Origin: Parenemella sanctibonifatiensis
Lineage (GTDB): Bacteria; Actinomycetota; Actinomycetes; Propionibacteriales; Propionibacteriaceae
Assembly: GCF_002250565.1 (NCBI RefSeq)
Contig: NZ_NMVJ01000009.1
Span: 124,001 to 188,000 of the forward strand
Direction of reading: 5' to 3'
DNA length: 64,000 nt
The position numbers and the translations under genes are program-made. Positions 1-7,912 of this stretch are shown here, one piece after another. Position 1 is the stretch's first letter; every line of letters begins with the position of its first letter. The notes below the pieces were generated by a model. The model was given only the letters and a program-made list of their open reading frames with translations. It was not told the origin of the DNA and ran no database searches.

Positions 1-99
1 GCGCACTGTGTGGTCGATGCGGCGGCCAAGGGCGGCGCCGAGGCGGACCAGAAGCTTGCCGAGGTCAGCGACGCCATCAAGCGACTCAGTCGTTCCTGA
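1..99 (+). CDS. csoR: CsoR-family copper-sensing repressor, C-terminal end (cut by window start)
   Basis: Only the last 32 codons are present, reading in frame 1 to TGA at 97-99. The peptide begins AHCVVDAAAKGG and ends DAIKRLSRS, which matches the C-terminal helix of CsoR/RcnR-type metal-sensing repressors, including the His-Cys pair that supplies Cu(I) ligands in CsoR. A copper-chaperone gene starts 56 bp downstream on the same strand, so a copper-responsive csoR-copZ operon is the natural reading. The DNA-binding part lies outside the window, so metal specificity cannot be confirmed here. Confidence 0.75.
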   Translation, partial: AHCVVDAAAKGGAEADQKLAEVSDAIKRLSRS

Positions 100-155
100 C
101 CTCCCAGCCGTCCCAACCAGGCAGATCTCGCCAACCCAACCCAGGAGGAAACACC

Positions 156-365
156 ATGCAGACCAACTACACCGTCACCGGCATGACCTGCGGCCACTGC
201 GCCGCCGCCATTACCGAGGAGGTCAGCGAGATCGCTGGCGTCTCCGCCGTCAAGGTCGATCACGAGGCCGGCTCGATGGTCGTCACCAGCGATGCCGTCG
301 TGGACCAGTCCGCCATTGATGCGGCGCTCAGTGAGGCGGGCGATTACACCGCCGTCCCGGTGTGA
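156..365 (+). CDS. copZ: CopZ-like copper chaperone (heavy-metal-associated domain)
   Basis: A 69-residue protein that is a single HMA ferredoxin-like domain. The Cu(I)-binding motif MTCGHC is at residues 10-15, and the length is normal for CopZ. A strong ribosome binding site (AGGAGG) lies 8 bp before the ATG. It follows the CsoR-type gene and precedes a hairpin terminator. Members of this family carry Cu(I) in the cytoplasm to P-type ATPases or to the CsoR repressor; no copper ATPase gene is visible in the window, so the partner must lie upstream or elsewhere. Confidence 0.92.
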   Translation: MQTNYTVTGMTCGHCAAAITEEVSEIAGVSAVKVDHEAGSMVVTSDAVVDQSAIDAALSEAGDYTAVPV

Positions 366-385
366 CGCGCTGCCGGCGTACGCAC

Positions 386-419
386 CTCAGGGTGCTCCTC
401 TGCGGAGGGGCACCCTGAG
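386..419 (+). terminator. Rho-independent-like terminator after copZ
   Basis: A perfect 10-bp inverted repeat (CTCAGGGTGC and its complement) encloses an inner CCTC/GAGG stem. It starts 21 bp after the copZ stop. There is no clear T-run, which is common in high-GC actinobacteria. Confidence 0.75.
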
Positions 420-569
420 TCATGTCCGGGGCGGCTGCGGCTCCAATGCGCCAAACCTTCAGAGTTCTCAGGCAATTTTTGGCTTCAGGTCACGACCGGG
501 TTACGCTTCTGCCCGGAATGCGAGCCGAACGGTGGGCGGCCGCTGAACGCCATTCATTGACGGAGGACC

Positions 570-1868
570 ATGTCCAAGCTGATCTCCCTTGCCTTGGCAG
601 GCACCCTGATCGCCGGTTCGGCCGGCGTCTACGGCGCGACCACAGCCATGGCCAAGGACGTCGACATCGCCGTTGACGGCCAAGTGCGCGAGGTGCGCGT
701 CCTGGGCGGAAACGTCGCCGACCTGCTGGTTGACGAGGGCATCGAGCTCGGCCCCCATGACGTCGTCACCCCGACCCTGGACACCCCGATCAAGGACGAC
801 CAGGTGATCACCGTCCGGATGGGACGCCCGATCACGGTGACGGTTGACGGACAGCAGCAGACCTTCTGGACCACCGCGCGTACGGTCGGTGACGCCCTCA
901 ACGAGCTCCCGCACCGACTTGACGGAGCTGACCTGTCGATGTCGCGCGACACCCCGCTGGGCCGCGACGGCGTCGCGATCGACATCACCACCGCCCGCGA
1001 CATCGTCATCGTCGTGGATGGGCAGGAGCACTCCGTACGCTCCACCGGCACCGTGAACGACGCGTTGGCCGCCGCCAATGTCACCGTCGGCCCTGATGAC
1101 GTCCTGAATGTCGACCCCAACGCACCGTTGGAGGCCGACCAGCGCATCGAGATCGTCCGCGTGGAGCTGAAGAGCATCAAGCGCGAGGTCTCGGTGCCCC
1201 ACAAGACCGTGGAGAAGAAGTCCTCCAAGCTCGAGAAGGGCGACACTGAGGTCCAGACCAAGGGCAAGGACGGCAAGGTGTCCGAGACCTGGGCCGAGCG
1301 CTGGGAGAATGGCCAGCTGGTCTCCTCCGAGATGACCGGCTCCGAGGTCACCCAGGAGCCCGTCGACGAGGTTGTGCTGGTCGGCACCAAGGAACCCGCC
1401 CCCGTCCCCTCCGATGACGACGAGCCCAAGTCCAGCTCGGGTGGCTCCGGTTCGTCGGGTGGTTCGGGCTCGGGTGGTTCGGGCTCGGGTGGTTCGGGCT
1501 CGGGTGGTTCGGGCTCGGGTGGTTCGGGCTCGGGTGGCTCCGGCTCCGGCGGTGGCGGCAGCGCCGACCCCAACCTGACCCCGGCCGTGGGCAACTCCTG
1601 TGAGGCCTCCAACTACTGGCAGGGCCAGATGACCGCCAATGGCGAGCGCTTCGACCCCAGCGCCATGACCGCCGCACACAAGTCGCTGCCCTTCGGCACC
1701 AAGGTCAAGGTCACCAACAAGCGCAACGGCAAGTCGGTCATCGTGCGCATCAATGACCGTGGCCCCTACGTCGGCGGCCGCTGCCTCGACCTCTCCCGCG
1801 CCTCCTTCGCACTGATCGAGGATCCGGGCCGTGGCGTCGCCCAGGTCACCTGGGAGATCGTGGGCTGA
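570..1868 (+). CDS. Exported cell-wall protein with DUF348 repeats, G5 domain and RlpA-type double-psi beta-barrel
   Basis: 432 residues. A signal sequence spans about residues 1-28. Three DUF348 repeats follow (about 31-70, 89-130 and 148-190), then a G5 domain (about 195-275), a Gly/Ser linker built from a 15-bp DNA repeat (about 285-330), and a C-terminal double-psi beta-barrel (about 340-432) with the RlpA/expansin-like signatures TANGERFD, AAHKSLPFGT and INDRGPYVGGR. DUF348-G5 is the usual front half of actinobacterial Rpf proteins, but the lysozyme-like Rpf domain is replaced here by the RlpA barrel, as in Firmicutes proteins that end in a 3D barrel. The likely role is peptidoglycan binding and glycan-strand cleavage; catalytic activity is inferred. 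The RBS GGAGGA precedes the ATG. Confidence 0.85.
   Translation: MSKLISLALAGTLIAGSAGVYGATTAMAKDVDIAVDGQVREVRVLGGNVADLLVDEGIELGPHDVVTPTLDTPIKDDQVITVRMGRPITVTVDGQQQTFWTTARTVGDALNELPHRLDGADLSMSRDTPLGRDGVAIDITTARDIVIVVDGQEHSVRSTGTVNDALAAANVTVGPDDVLNVDPNAPLEADQRIEIVRVELKSIKREVSVPHKTVEKKSSKLEKGDTEVQTKGKDGKVSETWAERWENGQLVSSEMTGSEVTQEPVDEVVLVGTKEPAPVPSDDDEPKSSSGGSGSSGGSGSGGSGSGGSGSGGSGSGGSGSGGSGSGGGGSADPNLTPAVGNSCEASNYWQGQMTANGERFDPSAMTAAHKSLPFGTKVKVTNKRNGKSVIVRINDRGPYVGGRCLDLSRASFALIEDPGRGVAQVTWEIVG
1461..1536 (+). repeat. 15-bp tandem repeat encoding a Gly/Ser linker
   Basis: About five near-identical copies of GGTTCGGGCTCGGGT inside the gene at 570-1868. They encode GSGSG-type linker residues between the G5 domain and the RlpA barrel. 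Such an array can expand or contract in frame and so vary linker length. Confidence 0.85.
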
Positions 1869-1883
1869 GCCCCGATCCCACTG

Positions 1884-1918
1884 ACGGCCGTCTGGTCCCT
1901 TCGGGGCCGGGCGGCCGT
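1884..1918 (+). terminator. Hairpin terminator after the RlpA-type gene
   Basis: Arms ACGGCCG (1884-1890) and CGGCCGT (1912-1918) are continued inward by TCCC/GGGG pairing around a TTC loop. It starts 15 bp after the stop codon. There is no pronounced T-run. Confidence 0.6.
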
Positions 1919-1950
1919 TCTGCTGTCGGCGGCCGCGGGCCTTCGGGCCT

Positions 1951-2029
1951 GCGCAACTACAGCATCTAGCCGTTGCGCGGGCGATCTGGCTGGTTTCACC
2001 TGCGTATCTACAGGGTGCAGTGGTTGCGC
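1951..2029. repeat. Dispersed double-palindrome element, copy A
   Basis: Two imperfect 28-bp palindromes at 1951-1978 and 2002-2029, with starts 51 bp apart. The first opens GCGCAACTACAG and closes CCGTTGCGC; the second contains CTACAG and closes GTGGTTGCGC. Copies B (24339-24417) and C (27133-27211) have the same 28-23-28 layout. The element lies in the 514-bp non-coding gap 1869-2381, between two genes on the + strand. Confidence 0.8.
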
Positions 2030-2138
2030 GCGGCGGAGCTGCGGCCGCAGGGCGCGCCACGCCTGGGTTGCTGCTTCGTTGATCCACCACCCGGGCACGA
2101 CCCGTCGGGACCCTGCCCTCGCCCTTGCTGCCCCGACT

Positions 2139-2218
2139 CGCGCGCAGTACGTGCAGTCGATTCGCGCGGACGCCCAGATTCGAGTGGTCGTGAGCATCGA
2201 CTGCACGTAGTGCGCGCG
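2139..2218. repeat. 80-bp inverted-repeat element, copy 1
   Basis: Left arm 2139-2161 and right arm 2196-2218 pair at 22 of 23 positions. The arm core is CGTGCAGTCGAT and the outer end is CGCGCGCA. The loop is 34 nt. A second copy of exactly the same total length lies at 24511-24590. It sits in the non-coding gap before the gene at 2382 and has no coding content. Confidence 0.85.
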
Positions 2219-2381
2219 AATCATCGTTCGCGACCACCCACGGAGCCGAGTGCCGCAGAGAACTGCGCCCCAGCGGCGGTAGCTCGCACCTGGATCCACC
2301 AACCGCCGCTGTTGGGGCGGGCCTCTTGTCACAGACCGGCCGGTCCCAGCCCGCCGCCGGGGCACGTCTAGGATCGGGCGC

Positions 2382-2696
2382 ATGTTGGTTGCCTTCTCCG
2401 TTGCCCCCCAATCCAGCCAGGACGATCAGGGTTCGGTGAGCCGGGCGGTCGCCGCCGCGGTCGCCATCGTCCGCGAGTCGGGCCTGCCGCACCAGACCGA
2501 TGCCATGTTCACCACCGTCGAGGGTGAGTGGGACGAGGTGATGGACGTCGTCAAGCGCGCCTGCGAGGCCGTCGGCGAATACAGCCCCCGCACCAGCTTG
2601 GTGCTCAAGGCCGACATCCGCCCCGGGCGTACCGGTGAACTCTCCGGCAAGGTCGAGCGACTCGAAGCCGCCCTCGCCGACACCGAACAGGGTTGA
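2382..2696 (+). CDS. Thiamine-binding-type small protein (MTH1187/YkoF family)
   Basis: 104 residues beginning MLVAFSVAP and containing the conserved SxDD/GSVS and LPHQTDAMFTTVEGEWDEV stretches of the MTH1187/YkoF (UPF0045) family, a ferredoxin-like fold in which some members bind thiamine or its precursors. The length is typical. It overlaps the start of the following amidotransferase gene, so the two are probably co-translated. The ligand here is inferred from the family only. Confidence 0.75.
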   Translation: MLVAFSVAPQSSQDDQGSVSRAVAAAVAIVRESGLPHQTDAMFTTVEGEWDEVMDVVKRACEAVGEYSPRTSLVLKADIRPGRTGELSGKVERLEAALADTEQG

Positions 2697-3367
2697 GCGT
2701 GCGCGTCGCGCTCTATCTGGACGAGGACGCCCTCGAGGAACCGGGCGACCTGGCCGGGCGACTCCTCCGAAGCCAGGGCCACGACGTCATCCCCGTGGTC
2801 CGTACGCCCGACCTGCGAGCACCCGAGGACGTCGGGCTGTCCGTACACATGGGGTCGCCGTCGCTGCCCTCGGACCCGGCGGCAGCGGCCATGGTCGATC
2901 CCGAACGGCAGATCATGAAGGACGCGTTGGGCACCGGCGTCCCGGTGCTCGGCATCTGTTTCGGGGCGCAGCTGCTCGCCGAGGTGCTCGGTGGCACCAC
3001 CGGTCCTGCGGCCCATCCCGAGAACGGCCTGATGGAGGTCGAGTCCCACCACGAGTTGTGCCCACCCGGGCCGTGGGCGCAGCACCACCAGCACGCCTTC
3101 ACGGTGCCCGAGCGAGCAGTGGAGTTGGGGCGCAGCTCGGCCGGCCCGCAGGGGGTGCTCTGGGACCCGCCGACCGGCGCGCGGGCGCTGGGCTGGCAGT
3201 TCCACCCCGAGGTGACGTCGGCGGTCATCCGGCGCTGGGGATGCAACTCCGCGACCTGGGCCGACCTCGTCGACCCGGTCTTGGAAGTCCTGCTGGACGA
3301 GAAGTCCGGCGCGGCCGAGCGTTCCGGGCGCCTGATGGCCGACGGGATCGCCTGGCTGCTGCGCTGA
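2693..3367 (+). CDS. Class I glutamine amidotransferase (GMP synthase-like)
   Basis: 224 residues. The nucleophile elbow GICFGAQLL is at about residues 82-90 (catalytic Cys), and the His-Glu pair lies in GWQFHPEVT at about 165-173. This is the standalone GATase-like family related to GuaA N-terminal domains, with unknown acceptor. The start may be TTG at 2693 (TTGA overlap with the upstream stop) or GTG at 2699; both are tight overlaps and suggest translational coupling. No synthetase partner is adjacent, so the substrate (for example a gamma-glutamyl compound) is unknown. Confidence 0.8.
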   Translation: MSVRVALYLDEDALEEPGDLAGRLLRSQGHDVIPVVRTPDLRAPEDVGLSVHMGSPSLPSDPAAAAMVDPERQIMKDALGTGVPVLGICFGAQLLAEVLGGTTGPAAHPENGLMEVESHHELCPPGPWAQHHQHAFTVPERAVELGRSSAGPQGVLWDPPTGARALGWQFHPEVTSAVIRRWGCNSATWADLVDPVLEVLLDEKSGAAERSGRLMADGIAWLLR

Positions 3368-3381
3368 GAGCGGCGTACGCC

Positions 3382-3458
3382 CGTGCAGAGTCGAGAGCGA
3401 TTCAGCCCGGTCTGGACCTGAGGAGCAGAACGGCAGGAACCACCGTCGATTCTGCACG
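3382..3458. repeat. Inverted repeat between convergent genes, possible variant of the 80-bp element
   Basis: Arms of 13 bp (CGTGCAGAGTCGA at 3382-3394 and its near complement at 3446-3458, one mismatch) enclose about 51 nt. The arm resembles the CGTGCAGTCGATTC core of the 80-bp elements but lacks their CGCGCG outer ends. It lies between the amidotransferase gene and cydC, which converge, so it could act as a two-way terminator. Confidence 0.5.
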
Positions 3459-3468
3459 CTGGGCGTGG

Positions 3469-5094
3469 TCAGCGACCGGCTGCGTACGCCGGGTCGAGAC
3501 TCACCACCGAGGTCGCCTGGGCCGTGACGTCGGGGTCGTGGGTGATGACCAGCGCCGGTCGGTCGCCGACCAGTTGCCATACGTCGGCCATCAGCCGGGC
3601 CGCGGTCGGGACGTCGAGGTGTTCCGTCGGTTCATCCAGCACGAAGCCGTCCACCTCCGCGACCAGCAGTCTGGCCAGCGCGATCCGGCGGGCCTCGCCG
3701 CCCGAGACCGTCGAACCGAACTCGCCCAGCACCCGCTCCGGATCCAGGTCCAGACCCGCCTGCCGCAACGCGCGTTCGACCTGCTCGTCGGTGGCGTCCT
3801 TGTTGCCGATCCGTACGTTCTCGGCGATCGTCGTCGCAAACAGGTGCGCATCCTGGGCCAGATAGCCGAACCGCCCGCGCACCTCCAGATCGCCGGCCAG
3901 CGGCGGATTCATCCCGAGGACGGCTGCGGCCGCGGTCGTCTTGCCGATCCCCGACGGCCCCACCAACGCGACCCGGTCCCCGACTCCGACGTGCAGGTTG
4001 ACCCCCGACAGCACCGGCTGACCCGACCACCCCAGCGTCGCGTCCGTCAGCCGGATCACCGGATCCGTGGCGTTCGGGCGTACGCCGTCAGTGCCGGCCG
4101 CCAGATCCTGCGGCGCGTCCAACACGTCGGCGACCCGGGCCAGCGCCCCGCGGGAACGCGACCACGCCTGCGCGGCCTGGACCAGCTCTCCGAGCACCTC
4201 GTGCAGGGCGAACGGGGTGAGCACGAAGACCGCCAGCATCGTGCGCGGCAGGTCCCCGGCCGCGACCGCCAGGCCGCCGATCACCAGTCCGGCCAGCACC
4301 GCCGCGCCCGCCGCGAAGACCTGCAGCGCCGCGGTCACGCCGCGCGCGGTCGCCGACCTTCGCTCGGCTGCGGCCAGCTCCTCGTCGGCGGCCGCCAGCC
4401 GGGCCAGCGCGGCGTCGGTGCAGCCATAGGTCACCAGGTCCACGGCGGTACGGTTCAGCTCCCGGGCCCGGTCGGCCAGCCGGCCCCGCGCCGGCGCGAT
4501 GCTCGCCTCGGCGCGGGCGCTGATCCGCTGCGCCAGCCACGGCAGCCCGACCCCGGAGGCCACGCAGGTCGCCAACAGCACCAGCGCGTACGCCGGGTCG
4601 AAGACCGCCATGAAGCCCACCGTGGCGACCGCCACCAGCCCCGCCGAGGCGAACGGCACCAGCACCCTCACGATGACGTCCAGCACCGCGTCGACATCGG
4701 TGACGGCCCGGCTGATGAGGTCTCCGACGCGACGCCCCAGCAGGGTCGAACCGGCCAGCCGGCCGTAGGTCTGCAGCCGCAGCGAGCTCTGCGCCCGCAA
4801 CGCCAGGTCGTGACCGACCAGCCGCTCGACGTAGCGGAACACACCCCGGAAGATGCCGAAGGTCCGCACGCCGGTGACGGCGACCATCAGGTACAGCACC
4901 GGCGGCATCTCGGCGGCCCGGGACAGCAGCCAACCCGAGGTCGCCATCAGCCCGACCGAGGCGCCGCTGGCCAGCGCCGCCAGGAGGATCGCGGCCGCGA
5001 AACGCATCCGGGGTCGGCTCATCCCGGTCAGCGCCGCGGCCAGGCTGCGGCGCACGGGCGAGACCGGGGCGGGGGCGGACACCGACGTCGTCAT
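3469..5094 (-). CDS. cydC: CydC, ABC exporter half needed for cytochrome bd assembly
   Basis: 541 residues from ATG at 5094, which overlaps the cydD stop as ATGA. An N-terminal six-helix membrane domain is followed by an ATPase domain with Walker A GPSGIGKTT (about residue 355), signature VSGGEARRIALARLL and Walker B GFVLDEPTEHLD. CydDC is a heterodimeric inner-membrane exporter (reported to handle cysteine, glutathione or heme) required to mature bd oxidase. Last gene of cydABDC. A longer open frame exists upstream but overlaps cydD and lacks homology. Confidence 0.93.
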   Translation of the reverse strand: MTTSVSAPAPVSPVRRSLAAALTGMSRPRMRFAAAILLAALASGASVGLMATSGWLLSRAAEMPPVLYLMVAVTGVRTFGIFRGVFRYVERLVGHDLALRAQSSLRLQTYGRLAGSTLLGRRVGDLISRAVTDVDAVLDVIVRVLVPFASAGLVAVATVGFMAVFDPAYALVLLATCVASGVGLPWLAQRISARAEASIAPARGRLADRARELNRTAVDLVTYGCTDAALARLAAADEELAAAERRSATARGVTAALQVFAAGAAVLAGLVIGGLAVAAGDLPRTMLAVFVLTPFALHEVLGELVQAAQAWSRSRGALARVADVLDAPQDLAAGTDGVRPNATDPVIRLTDATLGWSGQPVLSGVNLHVGVGDRVALVGPSGIGKTTAAAAVLGMNPPLAGDLEVRGRFGYLAQDAHLFATTIAENVRIGNKDATDEQVERALRQAGLDLDPERVLGEFGSTVSGGEARRIALARLLVAEVDGFVLDEPTEHLDVPTAARLMADVWQLVGDRPALVITHDPDVTAQATSVVSLDPAYAAGR

Positions 5095-6758
5095 GCGACC
5101 TCCTCGGCGGCGCCGACCAGCAGTACGCGGTCCGCTGCGGCGATCACGGCGGGCCGGTGGCTGACCACCAGTACGCCGACGCCGGCCGCCCGCAGCGCCT
5201 GGATGACCCGCGCCTCGGTGCTGGTGTCGAGCCCGGCGGTGGGTTCGTCGAGGATCATCAGCCGGGCCCGGCCGAGCGTCGCGCGCAGCAGCGCTCGGGC
5301 CAGGGCGACGCGGCGCCGTTCGCCCGCGGACAGCCCGGTCGACTCGTCGCCGACCTCCTTGGCAAGGTCGATGCTCTGGCCGCCGACGGTGTCCAGGCAC
5401 TGCCGCAGCGCCGACTCCGACGGGGCGGTCTCGGAGCCGGACGGCAGCCCCGCCAGTCCCATCGCGATCGAGTCGGCGACGGTGCCGGCGAGCAGGCCCG
5501 GCTCCTGCCCGACCCAGGCGAGTTGGCGCCACCAGCTGCTCGGCTCCACCTCGGACAGGTCCTCCTCGCCGACCAGGATCCTACCCTCGCTCGGCCGGAG
5601 GTGCCCGATCAGCAGCTGCAGCAGGGTCGACTTGCCGCCGCCGGAGCGCCCCTGGATCGCGACCACCTCGCCGGGGGCGATCTCGGCGGAGAAGTCCACC
5701 AGCGAGGGTTTCGCCGCCTCCGGATGGGTGAAGCTGACCGACTCGAATCGGATCCGGTGCTGGCGCAGGTCCGGCGCCGGGCGTACGCCGGTGGGCTCGG
5801 CCTCGGCCGCCTCGATCACCTCGAAGGCCTCTTCGGCGGCCGCCACGCCCTCGGCGGAGTCGTGATAGTGGGCGCCCACCTGGCGTACGGGCAGATAGAC
5901 CTCCGGGGCCAGGATCAGGATGAACAGGGCGGCGGCCAGGTCAACCTGCCCGTAGACCACCCGCAGGCCGATGCCGACCGCCACCAGCGCCACCGACAGG
6001 GTCGCCAGCAGCTCCAGTACGAAGGAGGAGATGAACGCGATCCGCAGCGTGCCCATGGTCTCGCTGCGGTGCCGGCCCTCGGTCCGCTCCAGGCCCTTCA
6101 GCTGGGCCCGGGCCCGCCCGAACACCTGCAGCGTCGGCAGTCCCGCCATCAGGTCGGCGAAGTGGTGGGCCAGCTTGGTCTGGATGGTCCAGCGCTTGCG
6201 CATCCGATCCCGGGTCACATAGCCGACCAACGCCATGAAGGCCGGGATCAGCGGGATCGTGATGGCGATCGTGATCGCCGAGATCAGGTCCTGGCTGAGG
6301 ATCGCGACGCCGACGATGAGCGGCACCGTGGCCGCCAGCATCAACTGCGGCAGGTACTTCCCGAAGTAGTCATCGAGTGCGTCCAAGCCCTGGCTGAGGA
6401 GGGTGATGAAGGCGCCGGTGGAGGGTTCGTACGCCGGTCGCCGCAGCCGGGCTGCCGCCACGTCACGCCGCAGTTGGGACTTCACCGCAGCAGCGCTGCG
6501 GTGAGCCAGCCACTGGTTGGCCCACGCCAGTACGGCCCGGCCGAGCAGCACCAGGACCAGCAGGCCGAGCGTGGCGGCCAGGCCACCGAAGGGGCCCGCC
6601 AGGTCGCCGTGGAAGATCGCGGCCATCTGGCCCGACAACAGCCAGGCCTGCACCACCACCAGAGCTGCGGTGAGGCAGCCGACCACCGCGCCACCCAGCA
6701 GGTACTGCCGGGTGGCGCGGGCACGGCGCAGCAGGCGTGGATCGATCGGGCCGGCCAT
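5091..6758 (-). CDS. cydD: CydD, ABC exporter half needed for cytochrome bd assembly
   Basis: 555 residues. The membrane domain covers about residues 1-310, and the ATPase has Walker A GRSGGGKST, signature LSAGERRRVALARALL and Walker B RLMILDEPTAGLD. It pairs with CydC. The start ATG overlaps the cydB stop as TGATG, and its stop overlaps the cydC start, so the operon is tightly coupled. The order cydA-cydB-cydD-cydC matches the actinobacterial arrangement. Confidence 0.93.
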   Translation of the reverse strand: MAGPIDPRLLRRARATRQYLLGGAVVGCLTAALVVVQAWLLSGQMAAIFHGDLAGPFGGLAATLGLLVLVLLGRAVLAWANQWLAHRSAAAVKSQLRRDVAAARLRRPAYEPSTGAFITLLSQGLDALDDYFGKYLPQLMLAATVPLIVGVAILSQDLISAITIAITIPLIPAFMALVGYVTRDRMRKRWTIQTKLAHHFADLMAGLPTLQVFGRARAQLKGLERTEGRHRSETMGTLRIAFISSFVLELLATLSVALVAVGIGLRVVYGQVDLAAALFILILAPEVYLPVRQVGAHYHDSAEGVAAAEEAFEVIEAAEAEPTGVRPAPDLRQHRIRFESVSFTHPEAAKPSLVDFSAEIAPGEVVAIQGRSGGGKSTLLQLLIGHLRPSEGRILVGEEDLSEVEPSSWWRQLAWVGQEPGLLAGTVADSIAMGLAGLPSGSETAPSESALRQCLDTVGGQSIDLAKEVGDESTGLSAGERRRVALARALLRATLGRARLMILDEPTAGLDTSTEARVIQALRAAGVGVLVVSHRPAVIAAADRVLLVGAAEEVA

Positions 6759-7909
6759 CAGGCCTCGCCGTCGGTGCCCTGTTCGCGCCGACCGGTGGAG
6801 TCATCAGTGGGCGTGTCGTTACCGTGGCCGTCGACGGGGGCGGCGCCGGCGGCCACCCGCTGCGGCTCCGGTTCGGCCTCGGCCTGACCGGTGTCATCGG
6901 GCAGGTTCTCCACCGACAGCCGCTTGCGGAACACCCAGTAGGACCAAGCCTGGTAGCACAGCACGATCGGCACGAAGACCACCGCCGCCCAGGTCATGAT
7001 GGTGAGGGTGTATTCGGTGGAGGCCGCCGACCACAGGTCCAGCGGGGCGCCCTGGTTGAGGCTGTTGTCGAAGCCCAGGTCGGGATACATCGTGACGAAG
7101 AAGCCAACCCAGATCGCCAGCGTGGCCAGCGCCGTGCCGGCGAAGGCCCAGCCCTCGCGGCCTGCCCGAGCCAGCGCGGTGGCGGCTGCGATCGCGACGA
7201 TCGCCACGGCCGCCAACACCCAACCGGCCACGCCGGTGCCCCACTGCAGGTTCTGCCAGACCACCAGGGCAGCGACCAGCACGACCGTGACGATGCCGGA
7301 CTTCCAGGCGAAGGCCTTGGCCTCCTCGTGGATCTCGCCGCGCGTCTTGAGGGCGATGAAGATGGCGCCATGGGTGAGGAACAGCGCCACCGCCATCACG
7401 CCGCCGAGCAGCTGGAACGGGCCGAACAGGGACCAGAACGAGCCGATGAAGATGTGATCGGCGTTGACCGGTAGTCCCACCACGAAGTTGGCGAAGCCGA
7501 CACCCCACACCAAGGAGGGGACGAAGGAACCGACGATGGCGAACCAGTCGAACATGGCACGCCAGCGGGCATCGTCGCGCTTGGCGCGATACTCGAAGGC
7601 CACGCCCCGCAGGATGAGGCCCACCAGCACGAGCAGGAGCGGGAGATACAGGCCGGAGAAGAGGGTGGCGTACCAGCCGGGGAAGGCGGCAAAGGTCGCA
7701 CCGCCGGCGGTCAGCAACCACACCTCGTTGCCGTCCCAGAGTGGGCCGATGGTGTTGATCATGACGCGCCGCTTCTTGTCGGTCTTGCCAAGAATCGGCA
7801 GCAGCATCGCGACGCCGTAGTCGAATCCTTCGAGGACGAAGTAGCCCAGCCACAGGACGGCGATCAGGATGAACCAGATGGTGGGGAGCAGAGACGGATC
7901 CATGATCAT
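6758..7909 (-). CDS. cydB: CydB, cytochrome bd quinol oxidase subunit II
   Basis: 383 residues with about nine membrane helices. The N-terminus has the family features GYFVLEGFDYGVAML and INTIGPLWDGNEVWLLTAGGA. A hydrophilic, charged tail of about 45 residues follows the last helix (after about residue 340) and is longer than in E. coli CydB. A second ATG two codons in could also start translation. The protein forms the membrane oxidase with CydA, reducing O2 to water at low oxygen. Confidence 0.95.
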   Translation of the reverse strand: MIMDPSLLPTIWFILIAVLWLGYFVLEGFDYGVAMLLPILGKTDKKRRVMINTIGPLWDGNEVWLLTAGGATFAAFPGWYATLFSGLYLPLLLVLVGLILRGVAFEYRAKRDDARWRAMFDWFAIVGSFVPSLVWGVGFANFVVGLPVNADHIFIGSFWSLFGPFQLLGGVMAVALFLTHGAIFIALKTRGEIHEEAKAFAWKSGIVTVVLVAALVVWQNLQWGTGVAGWVLAAVAIVAIAAATALARAGREGWAFAGTALATLAIWVGFFVTMYPDLGFDNSLNQGAPLDLWSAASTEYTLTIMTWAAVVFVPIVLCYQAWSYWVFRKRLSVENLPDDTGQAEAEPEPQRVAAGAAPVDGHGNDTPTDDSTGRREQGTDGEA

Positions 7910-7912
7910 TCC

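Noticed and set aside
420-569. c-di-AMP (ydaO) riboswitch before the DUF348-G5 gene
   Set aside because: Such riboswitches often precede rpf genes, but the conserved sequence blocks are not recognisable in this 150-bp leader.
501-2492. A 663-codon open frame on the minus strand
   Set aside because: It is antisense to the RlpA-type gene and runs through repeats and a terminator, with no homology. Shadow frame.
2635-5865. A 1076-codon open frame on the + strand
   Set aside because: It is antisense to cydC and cydD, has the Arg/Pro/Ala/Gly-rich composition of a shadow frame in GC-rich DNA, and shows no domain.
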